Assembly (NCBI GenBank): GCA_032622095.1 | Contig: CP136069.1 | Coordinates: 71,259,319-71,323,318 of the forward strand | DNA from: Siphonodentalium dalli | Taxonomy: Eukaryota; Mollusca; Scaphopoda; Gadilida; Siphonodentaliidae | Length of the DNA stretch: 64,000 nt | Direction of reading: 5' to 3' | Shown: positions 1 through 11,517 of the stretch, in pieces | Layout of the letters: the number at the start of each line of letters is the position of its first letter | How positions within the stretch are numbered: position 1 is the first letter of the stretch | Notes under the pieces: generated by a model | The model's input: only the letters and a program-made list of their open reading frames with translations | Told to the model about the DNA's origin: nothing | The model's database searches: none | Program-made: the position numbers and the translations under genes

Positions 1-1880
1 CCGACAAAATGGTATATAAACAAAAAGTACATTGGGACCGCCTGGGACCGCCCGGGTGGCCCCACGTGCCCGTGGACACAATATCTCGACGTTATAACGT
101 AGCGACATAACCCACGAGGTCAACCTAGAAAATGTTACGCGGTCGCTCGACTCAGGCCGGTGTTATTAACCCCTCAAAATCCGATAAAATGGTATATAAA
201 CAAAAAGTACATTGGGACCGCCCGGGAAGTCCCATGGGCCCGTGGACACTATATCTCGACGTTATAACGTAGCGACATACCCCACGAGGTCAACATACAA
301 AATGGTACTCGCTCGCTCGACTCCGGCCGGTGTTATTAACCCCTCAAAATCCGATAAAATAGTATATAGACAAAAAGAACATTGGGACCGCTCGGGACCG
401 CCCGGGAGGCCCCATGCGCCCGTGGACACTATATCTCGACGTTATAACGTAGCGACATACCCCACGAGGTCAACCTACAAAATGGTACTCGCTTGCTCGA
501 CTCCGGTCGGCGTTATTAACCCCTCAAAATACGATAAAATGGTATATAGACAAAAAGAACATTGGGACCGCCCGGGACCACACGGGTGGCCCCAGGTGCC
601 CGTGGACACAATATCTCGACGTTATAACGTAGCGACATGCCACCTGAGGGCAACATAGAAAAATATACTCGCTCGCTCGTCTCCGGCCGGTCATATTAAC
701 CCCACAAATGCCGATATTGGCTAAAAGAGCCTGGGTGATTACTGGTGTCTTCGTGTGTTTTCAGACAGAATATTTTGGTGATTCTCGGTAGTGCAATACA
801 CCTGAGTGTTAATTCCATGTAGGTTCTTTTGTTTATACGCTATTTTACCGGAATTTGAGGGATTAATAACATCGGCCGTGGACGCGTCAACGAGTCAATA
901 CATGGAATTAACACTTACGTGTATTGCACTACCGAGAATCACCAAAATAATCTGTCTGAAAACACACGAAGACACCAGTAATCACCAAGGCTCTTTTAGC
1001 CAATATCGGCATTTGTGGGGTTAATATGACCGACCGGAGACGAGCGAGCGAGTACAGTTTTCTATGTTGCCCTCAGATGGCATGTCGCTACGTTATAACG
1101 TCGAGATATTGTGTCCACGGGCACGTGGGGCCACCCGGGCGGTCCCGGGCGGTCCCAATGTTCTTTTTGTCTATATACCATTTTATCGGATTTTGAGGGG
1201 TTAATAACGCCGGCCGGAGTCGAGCGAGCGAGTAACATTTTCTAGGTTGACCTCGTGGGGTATGTCGCTACGTTATAACGTCGAGATGTTGTGTCTACGG
1301 GCACGTGGGGCCACCGGCCGGTCGCGGGCGGTCCCAATGTTCTTTTTGTTTATATTCCATTTTGTCGGATTTTGAGGGGTTAATAACACCGGCCGGGGTC
1401 GAGCGAGCGAGTAACATTGTCTAGGTTGACCTCGTGGGGTATGTCGCTATGTTATAACGTCGAGATATAGTGTCCACGGGCCCATGGGTCCGCCCGGGCG
1501 GTCCCGGGCGGTTCCAAGGTTCTTTTGTTTATACACTATTTTACCGGGATTTGAGGGGTTAATAACATCGGCCGTGGACGCGTCAACGAGTCAATACATG
1601 GAATTAACACTCAGGTGTATTGCACTACCGAGAATCACCAAAATAATCTGTCTGAAAACACACGAAGACACCAGTAATCACCCAGGCTCTTTTAGCCAAT
1701 ATCGGCATTTGTGGGGTTAATATGACCGGCCGGAGACGAGCGAGCGAGTAAATTTTTCGATGTTGCCCTCAGGTGGCACGTCGCTACGTTATACCGTCGA
1801 GATATTGTGTCCACGGGCCCATGGGGCCGCCCGGGTGGTCCCGGGCGTCCCGGGCGGTAATTAGTCACACCCCTCACCAC
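1..1880. repeat. Satellite array of ~178 bp units with an orientation switch
   Basis: Units of about 170-180 bp recur at 1, 181, 351 and 532 on the plus strand. Each carries GATAAAATGGTATATA, a GC-rich CCCGGGACCGCCCGGG-type block, the 12-bp palindrome ACGTTATAACGT and GCTCGCTCGACTCCGGCC. From about 1020 to 1860 the same units run in the opposite orientation. A longer period is also visible: the segment starting at 822 recurs near 1518, so the reversed half is a higher-order repeat of ~696 bp. The array continues beyond the left window edge. A 148-residue open frame at 212-658 is only the repeat read through and shows no known domain. Confidence 0.9.
720..1020. repeat. Hairpin at the orientation switch of the satellite array
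   Basis: The segment 720-821 is the near-perfect reverse complement of 899-1020, leaving a 77-nt loop at 822-898. The loop is itself a fragment of the reversed-array unit. This hairpin is where the array turns from plus to minus orientation. A second copy of the right arm lies at 1597-1720. Confidence 0.88.
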
Positions 1881-2550
1881 TGATGCTTTAGTATAGGAAG
1901 GGTTAAATTAGCCTTAATAAACCGCATTTCCATTGGATCCTTACAGATGATATATCTCTTCCCATTAGCATTTGCAACAGCAACAACAACAACAACCCAC
2001 AACTCCATGAAACTCCTTTCAAGTGTGATGCGTTATTATTTTTATAAAATAAAATAGAAACAGGTCTTTGAGACCTTACATGTGTCAAAGAATGTTACAT
2101 AAATTAAATCGCTAGTGTTACATGTGTTACCAGTGACAAGAAATCTATTGGACGTCTTTTCGACTCAAAGTTATTATTCTACATCTCTGAAAAATACAGA
2201 AAATTCAGGGAAGAGATACACCATCATTAATTCTTATCTAGCCGACATAGTTTTCCATATATGCACCGTGTCATTACCCGACGAACACTGGCCCATTCCA
2301 CATCGCGAGAGCAATAAACGGTTACATGAATCAGACCATCAATCTCTTGTTAGGTGGGATGGAATATGTGATTCATGGAAACGACTCGCACAAGCCGTTT
2401 GATGTTGAATCAGGTCCATGATACAACATGCTTATTGATTTAATTACTAATTTGTATTATTTATGTATTGTTCGTGGAACAAATACTATTCAAACTGCAT
2501 GACCTATATACAACCTCGAGGGCATGGTGAACAGTAACTGTGTTAAATAA
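1881..2550. other. Unannotated stretch with a short CAA tract
   Basis: I see no gene here. A short imperfect (CAA)n tract lies at about 1973-1998. A 95-residue open frame at 2115-2402 shows no motif I recognise and no convincing splice context. Confidence 0.5.
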
Positions 2551-2714
2551 TCGACTCCTTGACCACAGAAGAATTATGGGTAATTTGTCAGGATTTAATC
2601 AGAAATATGGCTTGTTGCCATTCATCGGAAAGCTCTCACAAGAGCTTTCCGATTAATGGCAACAAGCCATATTTCCGACTAAATCCTGAAAAATTACTCA
2701 TAATTCTGCTGTGG
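2551..2714. mobile_element. Palindromic MITE, same family as the 44 kb hairpins
   Basis: The segment 2563-2714 is an almost perfect hairpin with arms of ~72 bp and a 3-5 nt loop, ending in CCACAG / CTGTGG. Its outer arm (CCACAG-AGAATTATGGGTAAT then TCAGGATTT) matches the three tandem hairpins at 43945-44482, which makes it a dispersed palindromic MITE rather than a chance inverted repeat. No target duplication is obvious. An 82-residue open frame across it is an artefact of the palindrome. Confidence 0.8.
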
Positions 2715-4589
2715 CGGTTGGGTTTACGAACTATACCGATGTATATATACCTGTTGGAGGAATGGTCGTCGTTGAGGTGCTTGATGTCGGTACCGTTGAT
2801 GTGGTAGTTGAGGTGGTTGTGTCAGTTGCAGCAATCGAGCTGGCACACTATGGTGGGAATAATGGGGTAGATTAGTAACAATATTGTTCACTTTATGACT
2901 AAATCATGAAATTGTGCACATATGTACATATCCACATGCTTATTGTTCCCTGAAAAACAAATCAGATATCTTTATAAAAATCACCAGTGTCCACCCGTAT
3001 ATACGTCCGCCCGTCCCCGGTGGTTTACGGGTGATAACTTTAGCTTTAGTTATCGTATTGTTTTCAAATTTCGTATGTGGATTACCCACATCAAAATACA
3101 AGTCATGTTCGGTCTGCTCATTTTTACCGCAGTTATGGTCCTTGTCGACTTGTTATTTGAAAATCTGGGCCCAAATCGAATCTTGGCTACGTGCATTTTT
3201 CGTAACAACTTATAATTTGAGAATACATCCGATGAATGTTGCTTCCGTCATTGTCTGATTCAGAAATAGTTAACATAGACATAAATTGGAAGTTTGATTC
3301 AATGGTTGTTCCCAGAATAATTTGTTTTCATTTATAACAAAGCGCAGGTCAAATGAAGCCACATTATTCGGATGACATGTGATCGAGCAGCCAGTATTTA
3401 TTTTCGATGTGGAGCTACCCTGCGATTTCACTTTAACCTCCACTTTTTGGGTTTTTTCCATACAATTCAAAGAGCGTTTCGTGATTATAGGAAATATTAC
3501 TTGTCGCAATTAATCTTACCATGGAATGTGCTATTTGAAAGTTCGCATATAGAACAAGTATGAAACTATGACATATTGTTGAGAATTCAAATGTCACCAG
3601 ACAGATGCGATCAAAATTGAACACTGAAACCTATATGAGTCAATATCAATTTTGGTCAAAATTTATGTCCTCGGTGGATGATGAGAGCATAATGCAACGT
3701 GCGGATCCCAACTATTGTTCCCAGTGTGCATCTCCATCATTGTCATAAGATGCACACACAAATAAGCGTGATGTTCGGGTATATATGTATGTAATGGGCT
3801 CATTAATGGCCAGATTTGACCAAAATGGCCTGTCCCCAGGAAAATTTTACAGGCTAAAATCGAAATTTCGATATATTAACTACATGCCACCGAGAAAATC
3901 CTCTGGTATATCATTAGTTTAGTTCTTGATATGAACTATTGTCACATATACACCACCCAAGATTGAACTTAACTATGTGAAAATTGCTCAGAAACTTTGT
4001 ACCTCAGCATTTTGTCTCTCATGTAACGAAGTGATATTTACTTGACATAATGACGTATCCCTGATATTTATAATCTCCGTATTTTGTGCTCCGCGACGCT
4101 GTGTATGTGACAATATCGGAAACGCATGTCGTCTGAATCAAAAAACAACTTGCGATAACACAATTATATAATAGGTAGGTTGACCCCCTCGCGTACTTTT
4201 CAAAGTTGTCTTTTAAATAACGCATGTTTGTTCGCTATAACATATGTATAATTATGTTTCAAATAAATGTTTCCGAAGCCACTGTGGTGTATTTTATACT
4301 TCCCTATTTTCGCCATACTGGAGGGAGAACTCATTGAATGCCGTGACCAGAATGGTCTGTACATCTCTACTGTAACGTTCTCTGTTGTAACAGGCCAAAA
4401 CGTTACAGGAGAGACCAATGCTGTAACGAAAGGGGAAGGATGCTGTTTACAGAGGCTGTTTGTGCGTGAACACATGCAACACCAAGCTGAAATATCTAGA
4501 GGGTGTAACTGGGGTCTTGTTCTTCTTTCAGATTACAAAATGTGTTTAATTTGGAAAATATTATCATTTTCGTGCGTCGATGTTTAGAA
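2715..4589. other. AT-rich stretch, no supported gene
   Basis: Several short open frames occur (for example 2914-3258 and 4267-4587), but none has a recognisable domain or consistent splice signals. The 4267-4587 frame lies just upstream of the 385-bp tandem repeat and could be part of the same decayed locus. I cannot support a function. Confidence 0.4.
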
Positions 4590-5700
4590 TTTTCGTTACA
4601 TGAAAGATATGTTTGTGTTACATTAAAGATGTTCTTATGTGGTAAGTCGATTTTGCATTTCATGTGATTGTTATGAAACCATGATAGCCGAGAGAAAACA
4701 TCAATTATAACGAGACTGCTACTTTTTATTAGTTATTCCTTCGGTTGCAACATGATTCCGTGTACGATCTAACTCAAATCGAGTGGCCGTTACAGTAAAT
4801 ACAACAATTGTTATCCAGAGGACATGCCTGTGGCATTTAATAATTTTTCTCTTTTCTTTGCCGCGGAAATATATCACACGATATACATAATATTTAATTG
4901 GTTATGTTTGTCTTTCAAATCGAAGTATTTTTCTGGTTTGGATAATAGTGCCCTTTCTAGTGTTAAATTTGGGAAATTAGTGTCACACGAGGGATATATG
5001 TATGTTATAGTAAGGATAATGATACGTTGTGAGTTGATTATGCGTTAGGGGGACGTCTTTTAAACAATATGGCCATGGGGTAAAATGTATTATAATGAGT
5101 TCGCTAAGTTATAATAATCACGCGTGCCAATTCCTTCACGATATCATGTACGCTCTTCTGAAAGCATGTGTCCGTTACATTAAATACATCCAATGCTATG
5201 TGTACGATCTGCCTGAGTTTCCTGATGCCTTAAAGTTTCAAGTGTGCCGGGAAATATATCACATGATGTGCCAATGATTGAGCAATACTTTATTTATCAT
5301 TCACCTAGCAATAGTTCTCTGATTTTAAAAATATTACGTTTTCTAGCGTTGAGGTTTTGGCTTTATTGTTACACGAAAGATATTGTTGTTAGGTTAAGTA
5401 TGTTCGTGTATGTTATGTCGATATTTTGTTTCAGGGAAGGCTTCCGAACTACGACAATAGGAAGTAAATATATAGTATAATGCTTTTCGTTAGTTATATT
5501 AGTCGTGTGTGTTCATTGTGTGCACGATCGAACACAACTTGAGTGGTTGTTACAGAAATACAGCCAGTGTTATTGGAAGGACATCTTCTTGTAAAGTGTT
5601 ACAACATATTGTCCCATATAGTAATGAATTGTGTCACGAACATTGAAAACAGTTAGCGGAACTATGAGATTCATCAATTGAAGTCGGTTACACCACTGAA
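4590..5700 (+). repeat. Degenerate tandem repeat, unit about 385 bp, ~3 copies
   Basis: Matching blocks recur at a spacing of about 385-390 bp. GTTACATGAAAGATATG near 4600, GTCACACGAGGGATATA near 4980 and GTTACACGAAAGATATTG near 5365 correspond. GCGGAAATATATCACACGAT near 4865 matches GGGAAATATATCACATGAT near 5250. A further pair (CGAGTGGCCGTTACAG near 4780 and TGAGTGGTTGTTACAG near 5540) belongs to the same family. Copies are strongly diverged. The array ends just before a plausible splice acceptor (TTTATTTCAG at about 5705-5714) that opens the decayed coding region. Confidence 0.6.
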
Positions 5701-6049
5701 CATTTATTTCAGATATACTAGCTGTGAATGTGACAGTGCACGAGAGTGGTATTGGTAAGGGTCGTGCATTTAAAACTGCTAATTTTGAAAGCCAGGTGAG
5801 CGAGACAGGTGGTAAAGGGGAACAGGATGCAGAAGTGTGTGTTGAAGATAGGGGTGAATCAGTAAGAGTTGCGCCTTGCGTTGAAGTTATTTGTGAGAAC
5901 GTAGTTCCGAATAAGACATATGTGATTGATGAGAGCGAAAAAGTTGCCGAGAATGTAGTTGTGCAAGTTGCAAAGAAATTCGAAAAGCGTATTGTGGCTC
6001 GGAGGAATGTGAAACGGTGTGTAAAGAGAACAAGTAATGTGAGAGGTGA

Positions 6050-6971
6050 ATATGGGGCGCCATCCCTGCAAATATTCGTTTTCCGAGATATCTGCTTGGA
6101 TCCAAGCAGATATCTGCTCGCATTATGGAGATATCTCTTCGGTTTCAAGGAGATATCTGCTTGGAATATGGAGATATCTCCTCGGAAATATTTTCAAGGA
6201 GATACCACCTTTAAACCGAGGAGATATCTCCATAATGCGAGCAGATATCTGCTTGGATCCAAGGAGATATCTCCTTGGATCCAAGCAGATATCTGCTCGC
6301 ATTATGGAGATATCTCCTTGAAATATGTTCAAGGAGATATCTCCTTGGATCCAAGCAGATATCTGCTCGTATTATGGAGATATCTGATTGAAAAATATTT
6401 CAAGGAGATATCTCCATATTCCGAGCAGATATCTGCTTGGATGTATTTCGAAAAAATGGAAAAAAACGTATATGTACTGACTACTGTGGAGAAATCATTA
6501 ATATTTCATGGCCGCGGTTTTCCAAGGAGATATCTCCATAATCCAAGCAGATATCTGCTTGGAATATTTTCAAGGAAATATCTGCTTGGAATATGGAGAT
6601 ATCTCCTTGGGTCCAAGGAGATATCTCGTTGAAAACTATTTCAAGGAGATATCTCCATAATCCGAGCAGATCTCTGCTTGGATTATGGAGATATCTCCTC
6701 AGTTTCAAGGAGATATCTCGTTGGAAATATTTCAAGCAGAGATCTCGTAGTTGCGAGGAGATATCTCCTAGGATCCAAGGAGATATCTCCATAATCCAAG
6801 CAGATATCTCCTTGGATCCAAGGAGATATCTCCATAATGGACCATATTCCAAGCAGATATATGCTAGGAATTGCAATTCCAAGGAGATATCTCCTCGAAA
6901 CCGAGGAGATATCTCCGAATTACGAGGAGATATCTCCGAAAACGAATATTTGCAGGGATGGCGCCCCATAT
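6050..6971. mobile_element. Foldback-type element packed with GGAGATATCTCC palindromes
   Basis: The two ends are 34-bp perfect terminal inverted repeats: the left one begins ATATGGGGCGCCATCCCTGC at 6050 and the right one ends at 6971 in its exact reverse complement. Between them lie about 29 copies of AGATATCT (hand count), mostly as GGAGATATCTCC or GCAGATATCTGC. They are linked by short spacers that are themselves palindromic (TTGGATCCAAG) or contain CATAATG, or AAATATTT. It interrupts the decayed coding region 5715-9316. The ATAT at the very ends may include a TA or ATAT target duplication. No transposase is encoded, so it is non-autonomous. Open frames of 70-245 aa across it on both strands are by-products of the repeats. 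Confidence 0.88.
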
Positions 6972-7150
6972 GTGAAGGCATGTATGCGATGGAAGTAGGA
7001 TTGCAAGGGGCGAAGAGATACGCGAAGAGGTTGAGCAAGGTGGTATATATAGCGTGGTTAATGAATGTTCTGAGTCGAGTGGTGTGCTGGTAGATGTGGT
7101 TGTGGGGAGTCGGGAGATATGTGAGGAGATATATGTGAGGAGATGGAGGC

Positions 7151-8597
7151 CAGTGTTCGCGCTGGACCGAAAAAAACTTTAGCCAAAAGTTTAGCCAAAT
7201 GAAAATTATATTAGCCAAATGAAAAAAACTTTAGCCAAATGTTTTTTGGTCAAATTAAAAAAAACTATGGCCAAATTAAATCATCGTTTTCTGGTCGGTT
7301 CACAATTAATGACTAAATCGTCAAATCTAACAGACACAGGTAAAACACACAATAATTTAACTGATTTTGATGAACTGAACATATTTATATATATATCATT
7401 TATTAAACATTTATTAATCTTTATGTGAAAGAACGATTTGGGGGGGGGGGGGGGTAACCCGGGATTGTCCTTTTTAATGTCATTTTTTTTATATCAATAT
7501 CTTTTTGTAAATCATTAAATATTAATCATCCTTGCGAAAATATCTAAGTGACATCTTGAAACTAATAACTTAAAGGCACGTGAGGCCTTAGTTGTCGAAA
7601 ATATTCATATTTGTTCCAATCACCGTAAACAGAAAAACATTAAAACGCATACGGTTTCGTTCATATATACCATGACCATCGCGTAAACAGCATGTTTTCA
7701 TAAAGATTTACTATATTTTACCTAAGCAAGAGCCTGATTGTGTTACAGAAGACAGCACAATGCTGCTGGATAATCACACACAAATGGCATAAACGCTCTT
7801 TGTTCGTTCCATATCAGGAATTCACCAACAAAGAACGCTCTTTATGTTTACCATCATAATATAAACAAACACCAGAAAAGTAACTTTTTATGATTTTGTT
7901 TACATAACAATGGTCAAAGATATGACAATAACATACTGTTTAAGCGATATTTCTTATTTGTATACGGACAAAGTCTGTCTACATTTTGTTGTTCTTTCTG
8001 TTTGTGGCGGTTTTTGACGGGTGGAAATATTTTCACAGGATACCCACCGCCAAGGCCAACCGTACCTTTAATATTGTTACGCCATTATCAAATTACAATC
8101 TGTCGTAAAAGCATGCATATTATTTTGAATGCATCGGTATAAACGACAAATAGCCACAAAATATATGTCGTGATTCACATTGGCTGATTAAGCTATTGTC
8201 TTACAATTGGTGCTCATAAACCTTGACCGTCATAAATACAATGTCACCATAAACATGCCTTGTGCAGGAGCCCTGTCAGTGACCAGACAGACAATGTGGG
8301 ATTAGCGGATTAAATGTAAAACAATGACCTTTTGCTGTTTCGTGCAGAGTGACGGGTTTTACTTTGTACTGTCCGCGATCGGGTTTCCCTTTGTACAGTC
8401 GGCGATATATTCCAACTTACGATGTTTTCGGACTAGATCGTTCACAACGAAAACCCACTTGCCAAAAAATCATGCTGTCAGTCTCCATTTGGGGTCAAAA
8501 AAGTTTAGCCAAAAGTTTAGCCAAATGAAATTTTTATTAGCCAAATTCGAAAAAGATTAGCCATTGGCTAATTTGGCTACCGACAGCGCGAACACTG
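7151..8597. mobile_element. Non-autonomous hAT transposon with 8-bp target duplication
   Basis: The element begins CAGTGTTCGCGCTG at 7151 and ends in the exact reverse complement at 8597. It is flanked on both sides by ATGGAGGC (7143-7150 and 8598-8605), a perfect 8-bp target duplication as expected for the hAT superfamily. Inside each end are clustered TTAGCCAAA repeats (7173-7270 and about 8505-8575), which resemble the subterminal transposase-binding motifs of hAT elements. A run of 15 G lies at 7440-7454. There is no transposase; the interior holds a nested TTAA element (7570-8071). It interrupts the decayed coding region 5715-9316. Confidence 0.92.
7570..8071 (-). mobile_element. TTAA-flanked MITE nested inside the hAT element
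   Basis: TTAA occurs at 7570-7573 and 8068-8071, with related inverted ends (AAGGCACGTGAGGCC / AAGGTACGGTTGGCC). The interior is alignable in the opposite orientation with 27960-28489, including the shared AAAGAGCGTT motif and the CCTGATATG segment. TTAA target sites are typical of piggyBac-like elements. Zero coding capacity. Confidence 0.8.
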
Positions 8598-9358
8598 ATG
8601 GAGGCTGAGGAATGTGGTAGCGTGGGTGGTGAGGAAATATATATGTGAGGAGGTGGAGGTCGGCAAGGTAGCGTGGTCAGTGAAAGTTGTGAGCAGAGTG
8701 GTGTGCGCGTCGATGTGACTGTTGTTGATGAGGACATAGTTGATGGAAGCTTGGTTGAACACGATTATTGCAATAATTATGAGTCGAGCATGCACCAAGG
8801 TTCACATGTAGAGGTTGCCGCGGAAATCACGAGCAGATATGTAAGAAGACGGTGGTTGAGCAAGGTGGTATATCGTGGTTAATGAATGCGGCGTGCAGGA
8901 TGAGGGTGTAGTTTTTGGAGATGGGGAGATATGTGAGGAGATGAAGGTTGAGAAAGGTAGAGGCGTGGTTGTAGAGGTAGGTCTGATGAGTGAGTGTTGT
9001 GCGAATGGAAAGGCAGATAGCATGATTCCTGGTGTGGATAATTACGCACTGGTTGAGTATCAGAAATCCATATACCCTGGTATTGCAGGTATTGTAGAAG
9101 AAATGTCTGAGCGTGAATTGCTTGTTAAATGCATGAAGCGTGTTGGCGTTAAATATTCTAACTGCTTTTGCTGGTCGAAAAAATGTAATGACTTCTTGGT
9201 ATAATTATGATGAAGTGATCTCGTTTATTCCAGATCCACAACTGATCAAGGGATCTCATTCACATTTCGCTGTTGGGGAATGTGCGTGGGACTCGGCGAT
9301 GAGTAAACTGTTTTAAAAGTTATCATTACTTCACCTCACTAATATACTTTTTGTTATA

Positions 9359-9430
9359 TGTGAATATAATCACACGTCCCCAGAACGAAAATTGTGGTCA
9401 ATTTTTGTTCTGGGGACCTGTGAATATAAT
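9359..9430. repeat. 48-bp hairpin flanked by a 12-bp direct repeat
   Basis: A hairpin built on CCCCAGAACGAAAATTG / CAATTTTTGTTCTGGGG lies at 9371-9418. It is flanked by identical 12-mers TGTGAATATAAT at 9359-9370 and 9419-9430, as if it had inserted with a target duplication. A related CCAGAA...TTCTGGGG hairpin lies at 23097-23188. Confidence 0.7.
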
Positions 9431-9686
9431 GAAGGTGGAATTCATGCTTGTAATGATGAATTCAAGCAACGTGCATCGGGATAGCTTATCTAACACCAGG
9501 AACATGTACTTATATTTATGAAACACGGACATGCACTTGTTTTAATTTATCTCAACCGAGCACAAAGCTAAACGAGACAGGTATATACGAAAGGGATTCA
9601 AATATACAATGTGTGCTAATTTACATGTATCCGGATAATCCCATAGCATATCCATGTCGTACGTTACTCGAATCTATCACAATAGT

Positions 9687-10163
9687 TTAAAGGTACTCAA
9701 CCCGATAAAACTCCTCTCAATTACAATTTCAATGGCTTCGGGGGTCAAAAATATTTGATTCGAGTCGAGGAAGTCGCCCATCAAAGCTCAGATTTGTTTG
9801 ATATTGATTTTAGAAATCTATTATTTTTCATTATCGGGAATACTATCTGGCCCAGAACTCAGTCAAAATTGCGTTAAAATTACCACTTGATTTTAGAGTT
9901 ATTCATCCTTGTCTGTTTGAATAAATTTGGAGTACACATCCAGAGCAGATTACGGCAGTTATTGGTACTCATCTCGAGAACATAACAAATTTGAAAAATC
10001 AATATCTAATAACTCTGAGCTTTGTTTGATGGGTTCCTCGACTCGAATCAAATATTTTTTACCCCCAAAGCCAAAGAAATAGTAATATAGGACCCTCTGA
10101 TCGGATTGTTGTTGTTGGAATCTGTTGAGATGGGGACCCTCTTTACGGGTTGAGTACCTTTAA
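9687..10163. mobile_element. Palindromic TTAA MITE, ~477 bp
   Basis: TTAA at 9687-9690 and 10160-10163 brackets inverted ends AGGTACTCAACCCG. Longer imperfect arms follow: GGCTTCGGGGGTCAAAAA then GATTCGAGTCGAGGAA on the left, and the complement near 10025-10075. No coding sequence. A partial relative lies at 22330-22544. Confidence 0.85.
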
Positions 10164-11517
10164 CCTACACACACTATTCTTTATCCTTACATGTTGTCCA
10201 GTACGAGGGCACCTCTTCACCACATAGTTGTATTATATTCAAACACAAACGAATGTTAGTGTACGTTCATATTATTTCATCTGATAAAGCAAGGGATATA
10301 GTGTTCACCCGACTATAACCAATTTCTATGGTATTCAGTTAACAATATTCGTTATACCATATGTGTACTAAATGTGTAAAAAACAGTTGGGCATTTATTA
10401 TGAAAAGACATTCCACAAATTGAACCTCGTTTTATATAATAGCCTGTATATATGCTATGCGCCTTTTTTGTCAATCGTGTAATCTTTACTGTAACGCAGA
10501 TCATATATTGATATAGAAATACGCGTCAGAAAACATCATTAAGTATTTGGGACATGAATTCTCGCCATAATATTGAATTTGCACTGATGCCAGTACATGA
10601 TTATGATACCTATATGTATACAAATGACATTTCGCATATGACTGTGTCAGTTGTGTAACGTTCTGGTCCTTACTGTAACAAAGCCTATTCCTACATCGTA
10701 TACCAAACGTCAGATATCCTGATTGTGTAGTTCGTCGCTGTATTATTTTTATGAATAACAGGTTTTATCATCTTGTTAGCATATTTCGTAACTCTGGATT
10801 TCGACATGACTTTTATACAGAAATTTATCAGATATTGTCCACCCCGTAGCAAATATGTGTATTTCGTGTTGCGCTGAAGTCCGTCGCGTAACACATTTTA
10901 TTTTGTCATCTATAAATGAAACGTTATATATTTCAATTCCAGTTTTGTTCAATATTTGGTGGACAAGGAGTGTCCAATTCAATATTATGTTAGAAAGTGT
11001 GTGACATTTGATTATCTTGATTTAATAAAGTTTAATGTTGTGTTGAAATTAAATTTTTCTGAGAAAAATGTGTTCCATTGCGGCCCCCATTGAAAACAAG
11101 CTATACAATGGGTAAATGTTTTCTCGATCTATGCATTACCGGTCAATACTCAATTCGGATCAAAAAGTACTCCTATATCTCTATTCTGAAAAATGATATA
11201 CCAGATGATAATACTGTTACAGAAGAGACATAATTTCCAGACATCCACCATTCATAGCATCATAAAATATCAGTGCTGGATGTTTAAGCTCGAACTTCAG
11301 TCGTTTCTTCCAGTTCAATAGCTATATATCTCGAAATGATAACAACTTTCCCCATTATCGGAACTAAAAAAATGCCATGTGGCATATCTGTAATTTTGAC
11401 CAAAATTGATATTGACTCATATATGGGGATCTTTGCGATTAGCTCAAAAAGTCGTAGTGACATCAATTATTGGTGTAGCGGCCGCGGTGTAAATATAGAA
11501 GGCCGATGTCTTAAGAA
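10164..11517. other. AT-rich stretch, no supported feature
   Basis: Only short open frames occur here, and none has a recognisable domain. I see no convincing repeat or RNA structure. Confidence 0.5.

Larger units (their letters stand above)
5715..9316 (+). pseudogene. Decayed Glu/Val-rich coding region of unknown family, split by two transposons
   Basis: Three coding-like pieces lie on the plus strand at 5715-6049, 6972-7150 and 8606-9316, separated by complete mobile elements. The first starts after a TTTATTTCAG acceptor and reads about 110 codons of Glu/Val/Lys-rich sequence. The later pieces repeat a peptide theme: VVNEC, then about ten residues, then GEICEEM, then VVVEV. The last piece ends MSERELLVKCMKRVGVKYSN..., and the frame is broken near 9201 at a TATAAT tract, where loss of one TA dinucleotide would explain the premature stop. 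Reading on in the other frame gives about 35 more sensible codons to a TAA near 9316. Further stops and shifts lie between 8605 and 8880. I do not recognise the family; a transposon protein or an internally repeated host protein are both possible. Confidence 0.5.

Noticed and set aside
212-658. 148-codon open frame
   Set aside because: It is the satellite unit read through; the same peptide repeats with the DNA period and occurs in both orientations.
6050-7218. Several 70-300 codon frames on both strands, and a CRISPR-like impression from regular short repeats
   Set aside because: They are products of the AGATATCT palindrome array inside a TIR-bounded element. Repeat and spacer are both palindromic and there is no cas context; this is eukaryotic DNA.
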